The translations under genes were made by a program, and so were the position numbers. Shown here one piece after another: positions 27,726 through 36,649 of a stretch of DNA of 64,000 nucleotides. Within the stretch, counting starts at the first letter, position 1. Every line of letters begins with the position of its first letter. Location: positions 496,001 to 560,000 of the forward strand of contig NZ_JAEPRQ010000001.1 in NCBI RefSeq assembly GCF_016629665.1, given 5' to 3'. The notes beneath the pieces are model-generated. The model ran no database searches and was not told the DNA's origin. It saw only the letters and a program-made list of their open reading frames with translations. This stretch comes from Paracoccus caeni. Its GTDB lineage: Bacteria; Pseudomonadota; Alphaproteobacteria; Rhodobacterales; Rhodobacteraceae.

Positions 27726-28487
27726 TCAGATCATTCTGAAGCGGGTGCCCCAAGGGTCGGTGAGGGTCTTGCCGGCGCCGTCGGACGATCTCAGGGCGAT
27801 CTCGGCCAGTCCGATCCGGTCAGGGTCGCGCGGACCCGCGCCACGGCTGTTCCAGATATTTCCCGCAAGCTGGTGGTGGTAGCCGTTCCAACCATACCAG
27901 ATCCCGCCCGGTCCATCGAAAGTCTGGGTCAGGCCCAGATCGTCGCGGAAGAACTGATCCGCGCGGCCCAGATCGCCGACTTGCAGATGGACATGCCCGA
28001 TGCTGCTGCCCGCGGTCGCCCCTTCCCAAGGGTCAGTAGCGGCAGAGATCAGATCGACAAGATCCAGCCTGCGCGTGAACATGGTGATCCGGTCGCCGTC
28101 CTGCTGCCACTCGTTACTGGGGCGGTCGCGGTAGATCTCGATCCCGTTTCCTTCCGGGTCGTCCAGATACAGGGCTTCACTGACGCCATGGTCCGATGCA
28201 CCCGTCAGCCGGATATTCTGATCGGCGGCATGACGCAGCCAAGCCCCCAGATCGCCACGCGACGGCCAGAGAAAGGCGGTGTGGAACAGCCCGGCCTCGG
28301 CCGGATCTCGGGGTTTTGCGGCTGCATCATGGCGCAGTTCAAGCAGAACCTGATCGCCTGCACCCAAGCGGCGGGTGTTCTGGTCGCCGCCCATCGGTTG
28401 CAGGCCAATCGCCGTTTCGTAGAAATCCGCCATTCCGGCCAGATCATGGACCGTCAATGCGACGTGATCGATATTTGTGCCGCTCAT
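27726..28487 (-). CDS. VOC-family extradiol dioxygenase-like protein (CatE-type)
   Basis: A 253-residue protein with two vicinal-oxygen-chelate modules (about 6-115 and 160-245). The first begins IDHVALTVHDLAGMADFYETAIGL and carries the metal-ligand pattern His9, His in LFHTAF, Glu in NGIEIYRD. The second begins IGHVHLQVGDLGRADQFFRD. The best match in my memory is catechol-2,3-dioxygenase CatE, which opens catechol rings during quinone stress. It is downstream of a DoxX gene, as catE follows catD in Bacillus. ATG 28487 is used; a GTG precedes it. Confidence 0.75.
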   Translation of the reverse strand: MSGTNIDHVALTVHDLAGMADFYETAIGLQPMGGDQNTRRLGAGDQVLLELRHDAAAKPRDPAEAGLFHTAFLWPSRGDLGAWLRHAADQNIRLTGASDHGVSEALYLDDPEGNGIEIYRDRPSNEWQQDGDRITMFTRRLDLVDLISAATDPWEGATAGSSIGHVHLQVGDLGRADQFFRDDLGLTQTFDGPGGIWYGWNGYHHQLAGNIWNSRGAGPRDPDRIGLAEIALRSSDGAGKTLTDPWGTRFRMI

Positions 28488-28525
28488 CACTGTTCCCCCT
28501 TACTTACGTTTTATTCTGAAGATGT

Positions 28526-28936
28526 TCAGTCCGTCGTGACCGCGGCTTTTCCTCCGCCCAGCAGCGCCAGCACGATCAGTGAAATCGCCCAGAAGGCCGG
28601 AAATTCCCAACCGCCGCCCTCATTGGTGAAGAAGAAGCCCGCCTTGGCGTGGTTGAAGAAAATCGCGCCCAGCAGGATCGGCAACAGCGCCAGCGAGACG
28701 ACGCGCACCTGCCAGCCGATGATCAGTGCGATGCCGCCAAGCACTTCGGCGATGATGGTCAGATAGGCGAGCGGGCCGGGCAGTCCCAGAGACTGAAAGA
28801 ACTGGGCGGTGCCCGATGGGGTGAAGACCGCGATCTTCAGCCAGGCATGGGCGAGAAACAGCACGCCCAGCGAGATACGCAGGATCAGAGCGGCAAGCCC
28901 CGGAGCCCGCAGTTGTGCATTCAAGGTCGTCAGCAT
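28526..28936 (-). CDS. DoxX-family membrane protein
   Basis: A 136-residue inner-membrane protein with four predicted helices (about 14-32, 50-72, 76-95, 110-128), starting with RISLGVLFLAHAWLKI, the DoxX signature. DoxX proteins such as CatD and MhqP sit beside ring-cleaving dioxygenases and are thought to support thiol/quinone redox balance. It precedes the CatE-like gene by 38 bases, so they are probably one transcript. Confidence 0.82.
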   Translation of the reverse strand: MLTTLNAQLRAPGLAALILRISLGVLFLAHAWLKIAVFTPSGTAQFFQSLGLPGPLAYLTIIAEVLGGIALIIGWQVRVVSLALLPILLGAIFFNHAKAGFFFTNEGGGWEFPAFWAISLIVLALLGGGKAAVTTD

Positions 28937-28960
28937 TTTTTCCGGTCCCCGGATGGTTCA

Positions 28961-28996
28961 TTGGTGATGACCAACGACCTAATCCATTTCCGTTGG
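28961..28996. promoter_or_regulatory. Nested dyads upstream of doxX
   Basis: TTGGT-GATG-ACCAA (28961-28974) overlaps a wider pair CCAACG (28971-28976) and CGTTGG (28991-28996). They lie between the doxX start and the LysR gene end, where a LysR-type regulator could act on doxX-catE. I see no clear promoter boxes. Confidence 0.4.
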
Positions 28997-29041
28997 GCCG
29001 ATAATCCGTCCATTTGGAAGATTATTTATTCCGCGCAGGAA

Positions 29042-29944
29042 TCAATCTGCCCAGTTGGGACCGTTGGCCCACCGCTTGCGCAGGAAATCGATCAGCAGCC
29101 GCAGCCGTGACGGCATATGCCGACCAGCGGGGGTCAGCACATGGATGTCAAAACCCTCGCGCTGATATTCGGGCAGGACCGCGACCAGTCTGCCTGACTT
29201 GACCGCCGCGGCAGAGACGAAATCCGGCACGCGCGTAATGCCAAGCCCGTTGGCGGCGGCGATGATGCAGGCCTCGGCATTGGCGAAGTGCAGACGGCTG
29301 TTCACCGTGATCATGGTCGTCTCGTCATTCTCGAAGAACGCCCACTGGTCTGGTTGAGGGAAGTTGCTGTCGCAGATGATGTCGTGCTGTCGCAGATCGG
29401 CGGGCTGCCGGGGCGGGCCGCGCCGCGCCAGATAGTCGCGCGAGGCGACCATCTGCACGTGCGTTCGTCCAAGCCGCGTCGCGCGCAGCGAGGAATCGCG
29501 CAGATTGCCGACCCGGATTGCGGCGTCATAGCCATGCTCGGCCAAACTCATCACGCTGTCGGTGAATTGCACATCAAGGCCGATGCCCGGATATATCTTC
29601 GCGAAATCCGCCAAGGCGGGGAGCAACTGCATGGTGCCGAAGGTCAGCGGTGCCGTCATTCGCAACAGCCCGCCCGGCATCTGCCCGGCGCTGCGCAGAT
29701 CGTCGTCCAGATCGTCCATCTGATCCAGAATCGCCGCGATTCGGGTAAAGTAACGCTCGCCATCGACGGTCAGCGTCACCGCCCGCGTCGTCCGGTTCAG
29801 CAGCCGGATCCGCAGATGTTCTTCCAGCTTCGAGACCAGCTTCGACGCCTGACCGGGCGAGGTGCCAAGGTTTTTGGCGGCGGCAGAGAAGCTGCCAAGC
29901 CGCACCACCTGCACAAACATCCGGTCGGCGTCGAGACGGTCCAT
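29042..29944 (-). CDS. LysR-family transcriptional regulator
   Basis: A 300-residue LysR regulator: N-terminal helix-turn-helix (DADRMFVQVVRLGSFSAAAKNLGTSPGQASKLVSKLEEHL) and a C-terminal periplasmic-binding-protein-like effector domain. It belongs to the CrgA/DhcR-like group (LRMTAPLTFGTMQLLPAL). It lies between the FMN reductase (10-base gap) and doxX on the same strand, so it probably controls this cluster. The inducer is unknown, a quinone or catechol by context. Confidence 0.9.
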   Translation of the reverse strand: MDRLDADRMFVQVVRLGSFSAAAKNLGTSPGQASKLVSKLEEHLRIRLLNRTTRAVTLTVDGERYFTRIAAILDQMDDLDDDLRSAGQMPGGLLRMTAPLTFGTMQLLPALADFAKIYPGIGLDVQFTDSVMSLAEHGYDAAIRVGNLRDSSLRATRLGRTHVQMVASRDYLARRGPPRQPADLRQHDIICDSNFPQPDQWAFFENDETTMITVNSRLHFANAEACIIAAANGLGITRVPDFVSAAAVKSGRLVAVLPEYQREGFDIHVLTPAGRHMPSRLRLLIDFLRKRWANGPNWAD

Positions 29945-29953
29945 CCGACTGGA

Positions 29954-30496
29954 TCAGCCAAGGCTGGCTGCGAAGCCCGCCATGAAATCCGTCAACTTCT
30001 GGCGCGTGCGGTCATCGGTCAGATTGCCGTCCGCATCGAACAGTTTGCCCGCGCCAGAGACCATCAGCCGCCCCTCGGTCCAATGCTTCGTCTTCAGCGT
30101 GCGCAAGACCTGAAGCCAGTGCTCCTGCGCCAGCACCGTGCCGAAATTGCCGGGCGAGGCACCGATGACGGCGACAGGCTTGCCGGCGAACAGCGCCAGC
30201 CCGTCCTTGCGCGAAAGCCAGTCGATCGTGTTCTTCAACACGCCGGGCATGCCGTTATTGTATTCGGGGGTGACGATCAGCAGTCCGTCAGCCTCGGACA
30301 ACTGACGTTTCAGGGTCTCGACAGCGGCGGGAATGCCGTCTGCAGCCTCGACATCGCCATTATACAGCGGCACGTCGGCGATCGAGCCGATGACGATCTC
30401 GGTGCCTTCCGGCGCCACTTCTTTCGCCGCGCGCAGCAGGCCAGTGTTGAAGGATGCCCGGCGAAGGCTGCCGCTGATGCCCAGAATTGTCGTCAT
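29954..30496 (-). CDS. NADPH-dependent FMN reductase / quinone reductase
   Basis: A 180-residue flavodoxin-like protein of the ChrR/azoreductase group. It has ILGISGSLRRASFNTGLLRAA (FMN phosphate loop) and LLIVTPEYNNGMPGVLKNTIDWLSR (isoalloxazine-binding motif). These enzymes reduce quinones by two electrons, avoiding semiquinones. Its place between a ring-cleaving dioxygenase and a LysR gene fits quinone detoxification. Confidence 0.9.
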   Translation of the reverse strand: MTTILGISGSLRRASFNTGLLRAAKEVAPEGTEIVIGSIADVPLYNGDVEAADGIPAAVETLKRQLSEADGLLIVTPEYNNGMPGVLKNTIDWLSRKDGLALFAGKPVAVIGASPGNFGTVLAQEHWLQVLRTLKTKHWTEGRLMVSGAGKLFDADGNLTDDRTRQKLTDFMAGFAASLG

Positions 30497-30522
30497 ACTT
30501 GATACGTGCTCCTGACATGGGA

Positions 30523-30543
30523 CCGGGGGCGTTCAGCCCCCGG
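30523..30543. terminator. Intercistronic hairpin
   Basis: A perfect stem CCGGGGGC-GTTCA-GCCCCCGG in the 61-base gap between the VOC dioxygenase gene and the FMN reductase gene. No T-run follows on the minus strand. It could reduce read-through or set mRNA stability within the run. Confidence 0.4.
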
Positions 30544-30557
30544 CCTGTGTTCATTGC

Positions 30558-31499
30558 TTAGTCCAGCGGTTTCAGACCTGCCTCGATCTGGGCGCGCTTG
30601 GGTTCGAGGAAGGGCGGCAGGGAAAGACCCTCACCCATCGTCTCACGCGGTTCGTCCACATCGAAGCCGGGACCGTCGGTCGCCAGTTCGAACAGATTGC
30701 CACCCGGTTCGCGGAAGTAAAGGGAGCGGAAGTAGTAACGCTCGACTTCACCCGAATTCGGGACGCGGAACTGTCCGACGCGCTTGGTCCATTCGGTCAG
30801 CGCGGCTTTATCAGGCACCCGGAAGGCGACGTGGTGAACGGCACCTGCGCCCTGACGTGCGACCGGCAATCCGGGCTGGACCGCGACATGCAGTTCGGCA
30901 GCCGCACCGCCATCGCCCATCTGATAGACGTGAACCACGCCTTCACCATCCGGGCTGGGATATTCGCGGACCTTCTGCATGTTCATCACTTGGGTCAGCA
31001 CGGCCTCGGTCGGGGCAAGTTCCGGCACCGAGATCGAGATCGGACCAAGGCCCTGAATCTGATGCTGGACCGGGACATCGCTTTGATCCCAGGGCTGCCC
31101 GGCAGGTTGCGGGGCTTCGACAAGGCGCAGGCGCTGGCCTTCGAAATCTTCGACATCCAGCGAGGTGCGACCGTCCAGCGTGATGACGCCGCCATTGGTG
31201 ACGCCCAGATCGGTCAGGCGTTTGGCCCAGTATTCAAGGCTGCCTTCGGGCACCCGCAAGCCGGTGCGGTTGATCGAATGGGTGCCGCGGCGTTCGCGCC
31301 CGACAGGCCAGTCGAAGAAGGTCAGATCCGATCCGGGCGATCCGGCGCCATCGGCGAAGAACAGGTGATAGGCCGACGTATCGTCCTGGTTCACGGTCTT
31401 CTTCACCCGGCGCAGGCCGAGGGTTTCGGTATAGAAGCGGTTATTGGCGGGCGCATCTGCGGTGATGGCCGTCAGGTGGTGAATTCCGGTGAGCTGCAT
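30558..31499 (-). CDS. Ring-cleaving dioxygenase of the VOC family (MhqO/LinE-like)
   Basis: A 313-residue two-module VOC protein. It starts [40 protein letters not shown], the typical opening of MhqO/PcpA/LinE-type (hydro)quinone dioxygenases; HHLTAIT and later AVHHVAFRV and NLFELATD supply the metal His/His/Glu set. The frame extends 45 codons upstream, but ATG 31499 has AAAGGAG at good spacing. It is divergent from a LysR gene with a LysR-type dyad in the shared promoter region. Confidence 0.85.
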   Translation of the reverse strand: MQLTGIHHLTAITADAPANNRFYTETLGLRRVKKTVNQDDTSAYHLFFADGAGSPGSDLTFFDWPVGRERRGTHSINRTGLRVPEGSLEYWAKRLTDLGVTNGGVITLDGRTSLDVEDFEGQRLRLVEAPQPAGQPWDQSDVPVQHQIQGLGPISISVPELAPTEAVLTQVMNMQKVREYPSPDGEGVVHVYQMGDGGAAAELHVAVQPGLPVARQGAGAVHHVAFRVPDKAALTEWTKRVGQFRVPNSGEVERYYFRSLYFREPGGNLFELATDGPGFDVDEPRETMGEGLSLPPFLEPKRAQIEAGLKPLD

Positions 31500-31577
31500 G
31501 TTCAGGCTCCTTTCTTGGCTTGGGACCAATATGGACCGGGTTCTGCGTTCGGGCGAGGTGGCGGGGTGGCAACGCGG

Positions 31578-31596
31578 CGTTCTTATATTGCGAACG
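31578..31596. promoter_or_regulatory. Candidate LysR-type binding box
   Basis: CGTTC-N9-GAACG, a perfect dyad containing the T-N11-A core expected of LysR regulators. It lies 26 bases ahead of the divergent LysR start (31622) and about 80 bases ahead of the dioxygenase start. Confidence 0.6.
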
Positions 31597-31621
31597 GCTG
31601 AGGGTCGGTTATGGTTCACGC

Positions 31622-32521
31622 ATGAATTGGACAATCAACGATATCGAAACCTTTCTGGCGGTTCTGGAAGCGGGCAGCATCTCGGGCGCTGCAGCGCGGG
31701 CCGATCTGTCGAAATCGGTGGTCAGCAAGCGGATCAGCGATTTCGAGGCCAATCTGGGCGTGCCCCTGTTCACCCGTCATGCGGGCCGGATCACGCCCAC
31801 CGACAGTGCCACCGAACTGGCCGAGCGGTTGCGCCCGGCGCTCGCCGAACTGATCGCCGCCACCGAAAGCGTCACCGGGCAAGAGACCGAACTGCGCGGT
31901 CGTCTGGCCATTGCCGCGCCGATGAGTTTCGGGATTCGTTTTCTTGGCCCGGTCATCGCCGGTTTCGCCCGCGCCCATCCCCGGCTGGAGATCGTGCTGG
32001 ATTACGACGATCAACTGACCGATCTGGCGCGGATGGGCTTTGACGTCGGTGTGCGCGTCGGGCTGATGAAGGACAGCACGCTGATGGCCCGCCGGATCTG
32101 CGAGGATTTGCAGGCGCTGGTCGCCAGTCCTGATTATCTTGCCATGCACGGCGCGATCACCCGCCCCGAGGATTTGGCTGGGCATCGCGCCATCAGCTAT
32201 CTGAACATGCGGCTGGGCGATATCTGGCCCTTTGACGGGGTCGAGCCGCCTCCTGTCGGGCGGATGACCGCGAATAATGGCGAAGCGATGCGGGACATGG
32301 CGATTGGCGGGCTTGGGTTGGCGCTGTTGCCGATGTTTCTGACCCACGAGGCATTGCGCCGCGGCGATCTGGTGCATGTCCTGCCCGATCTGGTTCAGGC
32401 GCCCCTGCCGATCAATGTTGTCTGGCCGCCGATCCGGCCCTTGCCAAAAAAGACGCGGCTGTTCATTGACCATGTGGCGGCGGCGTTCTCAGGGGTGCCG
32501 TCGTGGAAGATCGGTATTTAA
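31622..32521 (+). CDS. LysR-family transcriptional regulator, divergent from the dioxygenase
   Basis: A 299-residue LysR regulator with helix-turn-helix [45 protein letters not shown] and an effector domain ([27 protein letters not shown]). The divergent position and a LysR-type dyad between it and the dioxygenase gene indicate that it regulates the quinone-stress run and probably itself. The upstream part of the open frame is not coding. Confidence 0.9.
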   Translation: MNWTINDIETFLAVLEAGSISGAAARADLSKSVVSKRISDFEANLGVPLFTRHAGRITPTDSATELAERLRPALAELIAATESVTGQETELRGRLAIAAPMSFGIRFLGPVIAGFARAHPRLEIVLDYDDQLTDLARMGFDVGVRVGLMKDSTLMARRICEDLQALVASPDYLAMHGAITRPEDLAGHRAISYLNMRLGDIWPFDGVEPPPVGRMTANNGEAMRDMAIGGLGLALLPMFLTHEALRRGDLVHVLPDLVQAPLPINVVWPPIRPLPKKTRLFIDHVAAAFSGVPSWKIGI

Positions 32522-32546
32522 GCAACGAAGAAGCGAGGTCCGGGTG

Positions 32547-32732
32547 ATGCTGGTCGATCCGAATGCACCATTTTTCCGGCATCTCTGGGTGCGGGTGTTG
32601 TGCGTGGTCCTGCCGCTGATCTGGGCGGCGGTGGAACTGTATAACGACAACCCGTTCTGGGCGATCCTGTTCGGCGGCGCCGGTGTTTATCTGGCGATAG
32701 AGCTGTTCATCAAGCGCAAGCCTGACGCTTAA
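32547..32732 (+). CDS. Small membrane protein, 61 aa
   Basis: MLVDPNAPFFRHLWVRVLCVVLPLIWAAVE... with two predicted helices (about 12-29 and 35-53) and a basic end KRKPDA. It follows the LysR gene by 25 bases and may share its transcript. A GTG lies one codon upstream. I recognise it as a type of conserved small Rhodobacteraceae membrane protein but know no function. It overlaps the end of the convergent permease gene by four bases. Confidence 0.7.
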   Translation: MLVDPNAPFFRHLWVRVLCVVLPLIWAAVELYNDNPFWAILFGGAGVYLAIELFIKRKPDA

Positions 32733-33463
32733 CCCTGACCGCGGCGGCGGGCGACGATCTGTTCGAGGTGCTGGAAGCCGTAATGGATCAGTACCGCGAT
32801 GATGCCGACGATCATGCCGCCTTGCAGGACATAGGCGGTATTGGATGAGATCAGACCGGCGATGATCACCTCGCCCAGCGTATTGGCCGCGACGGTGGAG
32901 CCAATGGTGGCCGTGCCCAGTGAGATCACCGCCGTCAGCCGCATTCCCGCCAGCAGGATCGGCAGGGCCAGCGGCAGCTCTACCTGCCACAGCCGTTGCG
33001 ATGCGGTCATGCCGCTGCCAAGCGCGGCCTCGGTCACCTGCGGGGATTGGCGGGTCAGACCGGCAAGGGCGTTTTCAAAGACCGGAAGCAGCCCGTAAAG
33101 GAACAGCGCGATCAGCGTGGGGCCAGCGCCGAAGCCCAGAACCGGCACCGCGAGGGCCAGCACCGCGACCGGCGGGAAGGTTTGCCCGACCGAGGTAATG
33201 GTGCGGGCAAGCGGCAGGAATTCGCGGCCCGATTGCCGGGTGACAAGGATCGCCAGCGTCACCGCCACCAGCGTCGATGCCGCGACCGCTAGCGCGACCA
33301 GCGTAAGATGCGACAATGTCAGCGAAAGCAGGCTGGATTGCACATAGATCGCCGGGGCGTCGTTTTTGGTGAAGGGCTGGAACAGCGGCGCGAAGGTTTG
33401 CGGGCTGATCAGAAAGGCCAGCAGGAAAACGGTCAGCGCAAGCAGGGCAATCCGTCCGGTCAT
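32729..33463 (-). CDS. Osmoprotectant ABC transporter permease (YehW-like)
   Basis: A 244-residue inner-membrane permease of a glycine-betaine/choline-type ABC importer (OpuC/OsmU family), with six predicted helices. The EAA-type loop is seen in AALGSGMTASQRLWQVELPLALPILLAGMRL. The frame extends upstream to 33568, but ATG 33463 overlaps the ATP-binding gene (ATGA). Last gene of a four-gene cluster in the same order as E. coli yehZYXW. Confidence 0.88.
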   Translation of the reverse strand: MTGRIALLALTVFLLAFLISPQTFAPLFQPFTKNDAPAIYVQSSLLSLTLSHLTLVALAVAASTLVAVTLAILVTRQSGREFLPLARTITSVGQTFPPVAVLALAVPVLGFGAGPTLIALFLYGLLPVFENALAGLTRQSPQVTEAALGSGMTASQRLWQVELPLALPILLAGMRLTAVISLGTATIGSTVAANTLGEVIIAGLISSNTAYVLQGGMIVGIIAVLIHYGFQHLEQIVARRRGQG

Positions 33464-34398
33464 GACAGGGTGGTCCGGTCCTGTGGTCCGGCGCGGCGGC
33501 GCAGAGCGTCCAGTGTGACGATGCCGCCGCCGGTGACGGGCAGGGCGTCGCGCCCGCTCCACAGGCATTCGGCAAGCGCGTCGCGCAGGCTGGCCGTGGC
33601 GGGGATCGGGGTGCCGGTCGCCTGACCCTCGGTCGCGATGCTGGCGACGGTTTCCAGCGACAGCAGGCGCAGCGGGCGTTCGTCAGTGCCGATCAGATCT
33701 TCGACGAAGGGCGTGGCGGGACAGGACAGGATTTCGGCGGGCGTCGCGTATTGCAGCAGCTTGCCCTTGTCCATGACGGCGATGCGGTCGCCAAGGCGGA
33801 TCGCCTCTTCCATATCATGCGTAACGAGGATCAGCGTGGTGCCCAGCTTGCGCTGGATCTCCAAGAGGTCGGTCTGGGCCTTGGCGCGGATCACCGGGTC
33901 AAGCGCGCCAAAGGGTTCGTCCATCAGCATCAGGTCGGGCCGTGCCGCCAAGGCACGGGCGACGCCGACACGTTGTTGCTGGCCGCCCGACAATTCATGC
34001 GGCATGCGGTCGCGGAAATGGGCCGGGTCAAGCTGGAACAGCGTCAGCAGTTCATCGACGCGGGCGCGGATTTCGTCTGCCGACCACCCCAGAAGGCGCG
34101 GAACCGTGGCGATATTCTGGGCGATGCTGCGATGCGGGAACAGGCCGTTGCCCTGAATCGCATAGCCGATCCGGCGGCGCAGCAGATAGGGCGGGATGGT
34201 CGCGGTATCTTCGCCATCAATCAGCACCTTGCCCGCGCTTGGCTGGACCAGACGGTTGATCATCCGCAACAGCGTCGTCTTGCCAGAGCCTGAGGTGCCG
34301 ACCAGCACCACGATCTCGCGGCTCTGGATGGTCAGGCTGACATCATCGACCACGCGGGCATCGCCATAGATGCGGGTCAGGTTCTGGATCTCGATCAT
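33460..34398 (-). CDS. Osmoprotectant ABC transporter ATP-binding protein (YehX-like)
   Basis: The 312-residue ATPase of the importer. Walker A is LVGTSGSGKTTLLRMINRL, the Q-loop IQGNGLFPH, the ABC signature LSGGQQQRVGVARAL, Walker B LMLMDEPFGALDP and the switch His VTHDME. The last ~70 residues (PLRLLSLETVASIA... ALPVTGGGIVTLDALR) look like a single CBS-type segment, as found in osmoregulated importers. It overlaps both permease genes by ATGA junctions. Confidence 0.93.
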   Translation of the reverse strand: MIEIQNLTRIYGDARVVDDVSLTIQSREIVVLVGTSGSGKTTLLRMINRLVQPSAGKVLIDGEDTATIPPYLLRRRIGYAIQGNGLFPHRSIAQNIATVPRLLGWSADEIRARVDELLTLFQLDPAHFRDRMPHELSGGQQQRVGVARALAARPDLMLMDEPFGALDPVIRAKAQTDLLEIQRKLGTTLILVTHDMEEAIRLGDRIAVMDKGKLLQYATPAEILSCPATPFVEDLIGTDERPLRLLSLETVASIATEGQATGTPIPATASLRDALAECLWSGRDALPVTGGGIVTLDALRRRAGPQDRTTLS

Positions 34399-35564
34399 GG
34401 GCGGGCTCCTTGCGGATGTCTGCTTGTGGCCTCGACCAGAAGGTCAAGCGCGATCCCCGCGACAAGCGCCAGCGCGATGGTCGGCAGCGCGCCGAGCAGG
34501 ACCAGATCCATCGCCGTCTGCGCCAGTCCCTGAAAGACGAAGGTGCCAAAGCCGCCGCCGCCGATCAGTCCGGCGATGACCGCAAGGCCGATATTCTGGA
34601 CCAGCACGATCCGAACCGCCGCCAGCAGCACCGGCACCGCCAGCGGGATCAGCACCTGCCACAGGATTTGCGTCCGGGTCATGCCGAGTCCGGCGGCAGC
34701 CTCTCTCGTGGCCGGGTTGACGGAGTTGAGGCCAGCCAGCGTGTTCGAGACGACCGGCAGCAGCGCATAAAGGAAAAGGGCGATCAGGGCGGGGAACAGG
34801 CCGATGCCCGCGATCCCTGCCTTGGCTGCGCCGGGAACGGTTGCCGCGATCCAGCCGAAGAGCGGGATCATCACCCCGAACAGCGCCAGCGAGGGGATGG
34901 TTTGCAGGATGTTCAGCCCGCCCATGACCGGATTGCGCAGCGCCCGGCTTTGATACAGCGCGATGCCCAGCGGCAGGCCGATCAGCAGTGCAAGGCCCAG
35001 CGAGCCGAAGGTGAGGATCAGGTGACGCTCTGCCTCGCGCAGAAACAGCGTCTCGCGGGCGGCGTATTCGCGCATGACCGAGACGCCGTCCAGCGTGCCG
35101 GTGGCAAGGATTGCAGCGCTGATGGCGAGGGTCGCAGCCAGCAGCAGCCAACGCAGTCTTAGCGAGGGGCGCAGGCGGTTGATGGTGTCGGCGAACATCA
35201 GGCCAAGCGCCAGTAGCAGCAGCCAGAAGCCGCCGCCCGGCGCGACACGGGCCAGTTTGTCATCCGGCGGGGTCAGGTGGTCCGCCGCCGCGCCAAGCGC
35301 CAGAACCAGCGTGACAACGCCCGCGAAGGCCCCGGCCAGCCGCAGCCACAGGGGCCAACGCAGGAAACAGCCTGCGATCAGCAGCGCCAGCAGGAACCCC
35401 GTGACCAGCGCGCCCATTGCCCCCGGCAAGGCCGCCCAGAGGCGCAGACCTTCGCCCGGCACGATGCGGTTGGCCTTGAACTGCACCAGCGGCAGCGCAA
35501 ACCCGGCCAGTCCGATCACAAGGAACAGAAGGCCGGGGCGGCACAGATCTTGCCGGTGGATCAC
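34395..35564 (-). CDS. Osmoprotectant ABC transporter permease with N-terminal membrane extension (YehY-like)
   Basis: A 389-residue permease. The C-terminal ~210 residues are the transport domain (HLILTFGSLGLALLIGLPLGI and the loop AAAGLGMTRTQILWQVLIPLAVPVLL). The N-terminal ~170 residues add about four to five extra helices, as in E. coli YehY (similar length). The start is GTG 35564, six bases after the stop of the binding-protein gene. Function inferred from cluster order. Confidence 0.88.
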   Translation of the reverse strand: MIHRQDLCRPGLLFLVIGLAGFALPLVQFKANRIVPGEGLRLWAALPGAMGALVTGFLLALLIAGCFLRWPLWLRLAGAFAGVVTLVLALGAAADHLTPPDDKLARVAPGGGFWLLLLALGLMFADTINRLRPSLRLRWLLLAATLAISAAILATGTLDGVSVMREYAARETLFLREAERHLILTFGSLGLALLIGLPLGIALYQSRALRNPVMGGLNILQTIPSLALFGVMIPLFGWIAATVPGAAKAGIAGIGLFPALIALFLYALLPVVSNTLAGLNSVNPATREAAAGLGMTRTQILWQVLIPLAVPVLLAAVRIVLVQNIGLAVIAGLIGGGGFGTFVFQGLAQTAMDLVLLGALPTIALALVAGIALDLLVEATSRHPQGARP

Positions 35565-35569
35565 CTGCG

Positions 35570-36481
35570 TCAGTCCAACAGGCCCGCGCTGGTCAGATAA
35601 TCCTGCGCCACGGCCTCGGCCGGTTCGCCGCCGATCTGGATGCGACCGTTGAGCTCCTGCAACGTCTCCAGCGTCAGCGTCTCGAAGATCGGGGCAAGGA
35701 TGCCGGGGATGTCGGGATGCTCGGCCAACACTTCGGCGCGGATGATCGGGGCGGGGGCATAGACGGGCTGCACGCCCTTGTCATCCTCCAGCACCACCAG
35801 CCCGGCAGGCGCGATGCCGCCATCGGTGCCATAGACCATCGCCGCATTCACGCCCGAGGTCTGGTTCGCCGCCGCCGCGATGGTCGCCGCCGTATCGCCG
35901 CCCGAAAGCTGCACAAGCTGGTCCGAGGTCAGGGTAAAGCCATAGGCTTCCTGAAACGCGGGCAGGGCGGCTGCCGAGGTGACGAACTCGGTCGAAGCTG
36001 CCAGCTTCACCTCACCCCCATCGGTGACCCATGTGCCGAAATCGCTCAGGGTGACAAGGCTGTTCGCATCGGTCACGTCCTTGCGCAACGCAATCGCCCA
36101 GGTGTTGTTGGCGGGCGCGGGCTGCAGCCAGATGATATCGTTCTGATCCTTGTCCAACTCGGCCACGCGGGCATAACCTTCCGCGGCATCCTTCCAGACC
36201 TCGCTGTCGGCTTCGTTGAAGAAGAACGCGCCATTGCCGGTATATTCGGGATAGATGTCGATCTGGCCGGTGGTGATCGCATCGCGCAGGATCGGGGTCG
36301 CGCCAAGTTGCAGGCGATCCTCGACCGGCAGGCCGGCATCCTGCAGCGCAAGCAGGATGATATTGCCAAGCAGGCCGCCTTCGGTATCGATTTTGGACGA
36401 GACGACGATATTCTGCGCATTGGCCGGAATGGCGGCGAAGGTCAGGGTCGCGGCGACGGCAATACGGGTCAGGAAGGGCAT
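35570..36481 (-). CDS. Osmoprotectant ABC transporter substrate-binding protein (YehZ/OsmF-like)
   Basis: A 303-residue periplasmic binding protein. The signal peptide is MPFLTRIAVAATLTFAAIPANA, cleaved before QNIV. The mature part begins with NIVVSSKIDTEGGLLGNIIL and contains IDIYPEYTGNGAFFF, the OpuAC/ProX-like cage region for quaternary amines. First gene of the cluster, with a 20-base palindrome in its upstream region. The ligand is probably glycine betaine or choline; not provable here. Confidence 0.9.
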   Translation of the reverse strand: MPFLTRIAVAATLTFAAIPANAQNIVVSSKIDTEGGLLGNIILLALQDAGLPVEDRLQLGATPILRDAITTGQIDIYPEYTGNGAFFFNEADSEVWKDAAEGYARVAELDKDQNDIIWLQPAPANNTWAIALRKDVTDANSLVTLSDFGTWVTDGGEVKLAASTEFVTSAAALPAFQEAYGFTLTSDQLVQLSGGDTAATIAAAANQTSGVNAAMVYGTDGGIAPAGLVVLEDDKGVQPVYAPAPIIRAEVLAEHPDIPGILAPIFETLTLETLQELNGRIQIGGEPAEAVAQDYLTSAGLLD

Positions 36482-36504
36482 GGTCAGCTCCTGTCAGGAT
36501 AGAT

Positions 36505-36524
36505 CAGGACGGTACGGCGTCCTG
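36505..36524. promoter_or_regulatory. Inverted repeat upstream of the osmoprotectant importer
   Basis: CAGGACG-N6-CGTCCTG, a perfect 7-bp dyad 24 bases ahead of the binding-protein start. The position fits an operator overlapping the start of transcription. Confidence 0.5.
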
Positions 36525-36649
36525 TTACATGACGCAGGAAACGGCGTTTGGTTGCCTGTCTCTGCACGTTTGGCCATCTTTGCGGGAAAGATTTGGTCTG
36601 ATCGTGGGGATCTCCGCGACAGTGGCCCTGCACGAGTCAAAGGGAAAAC

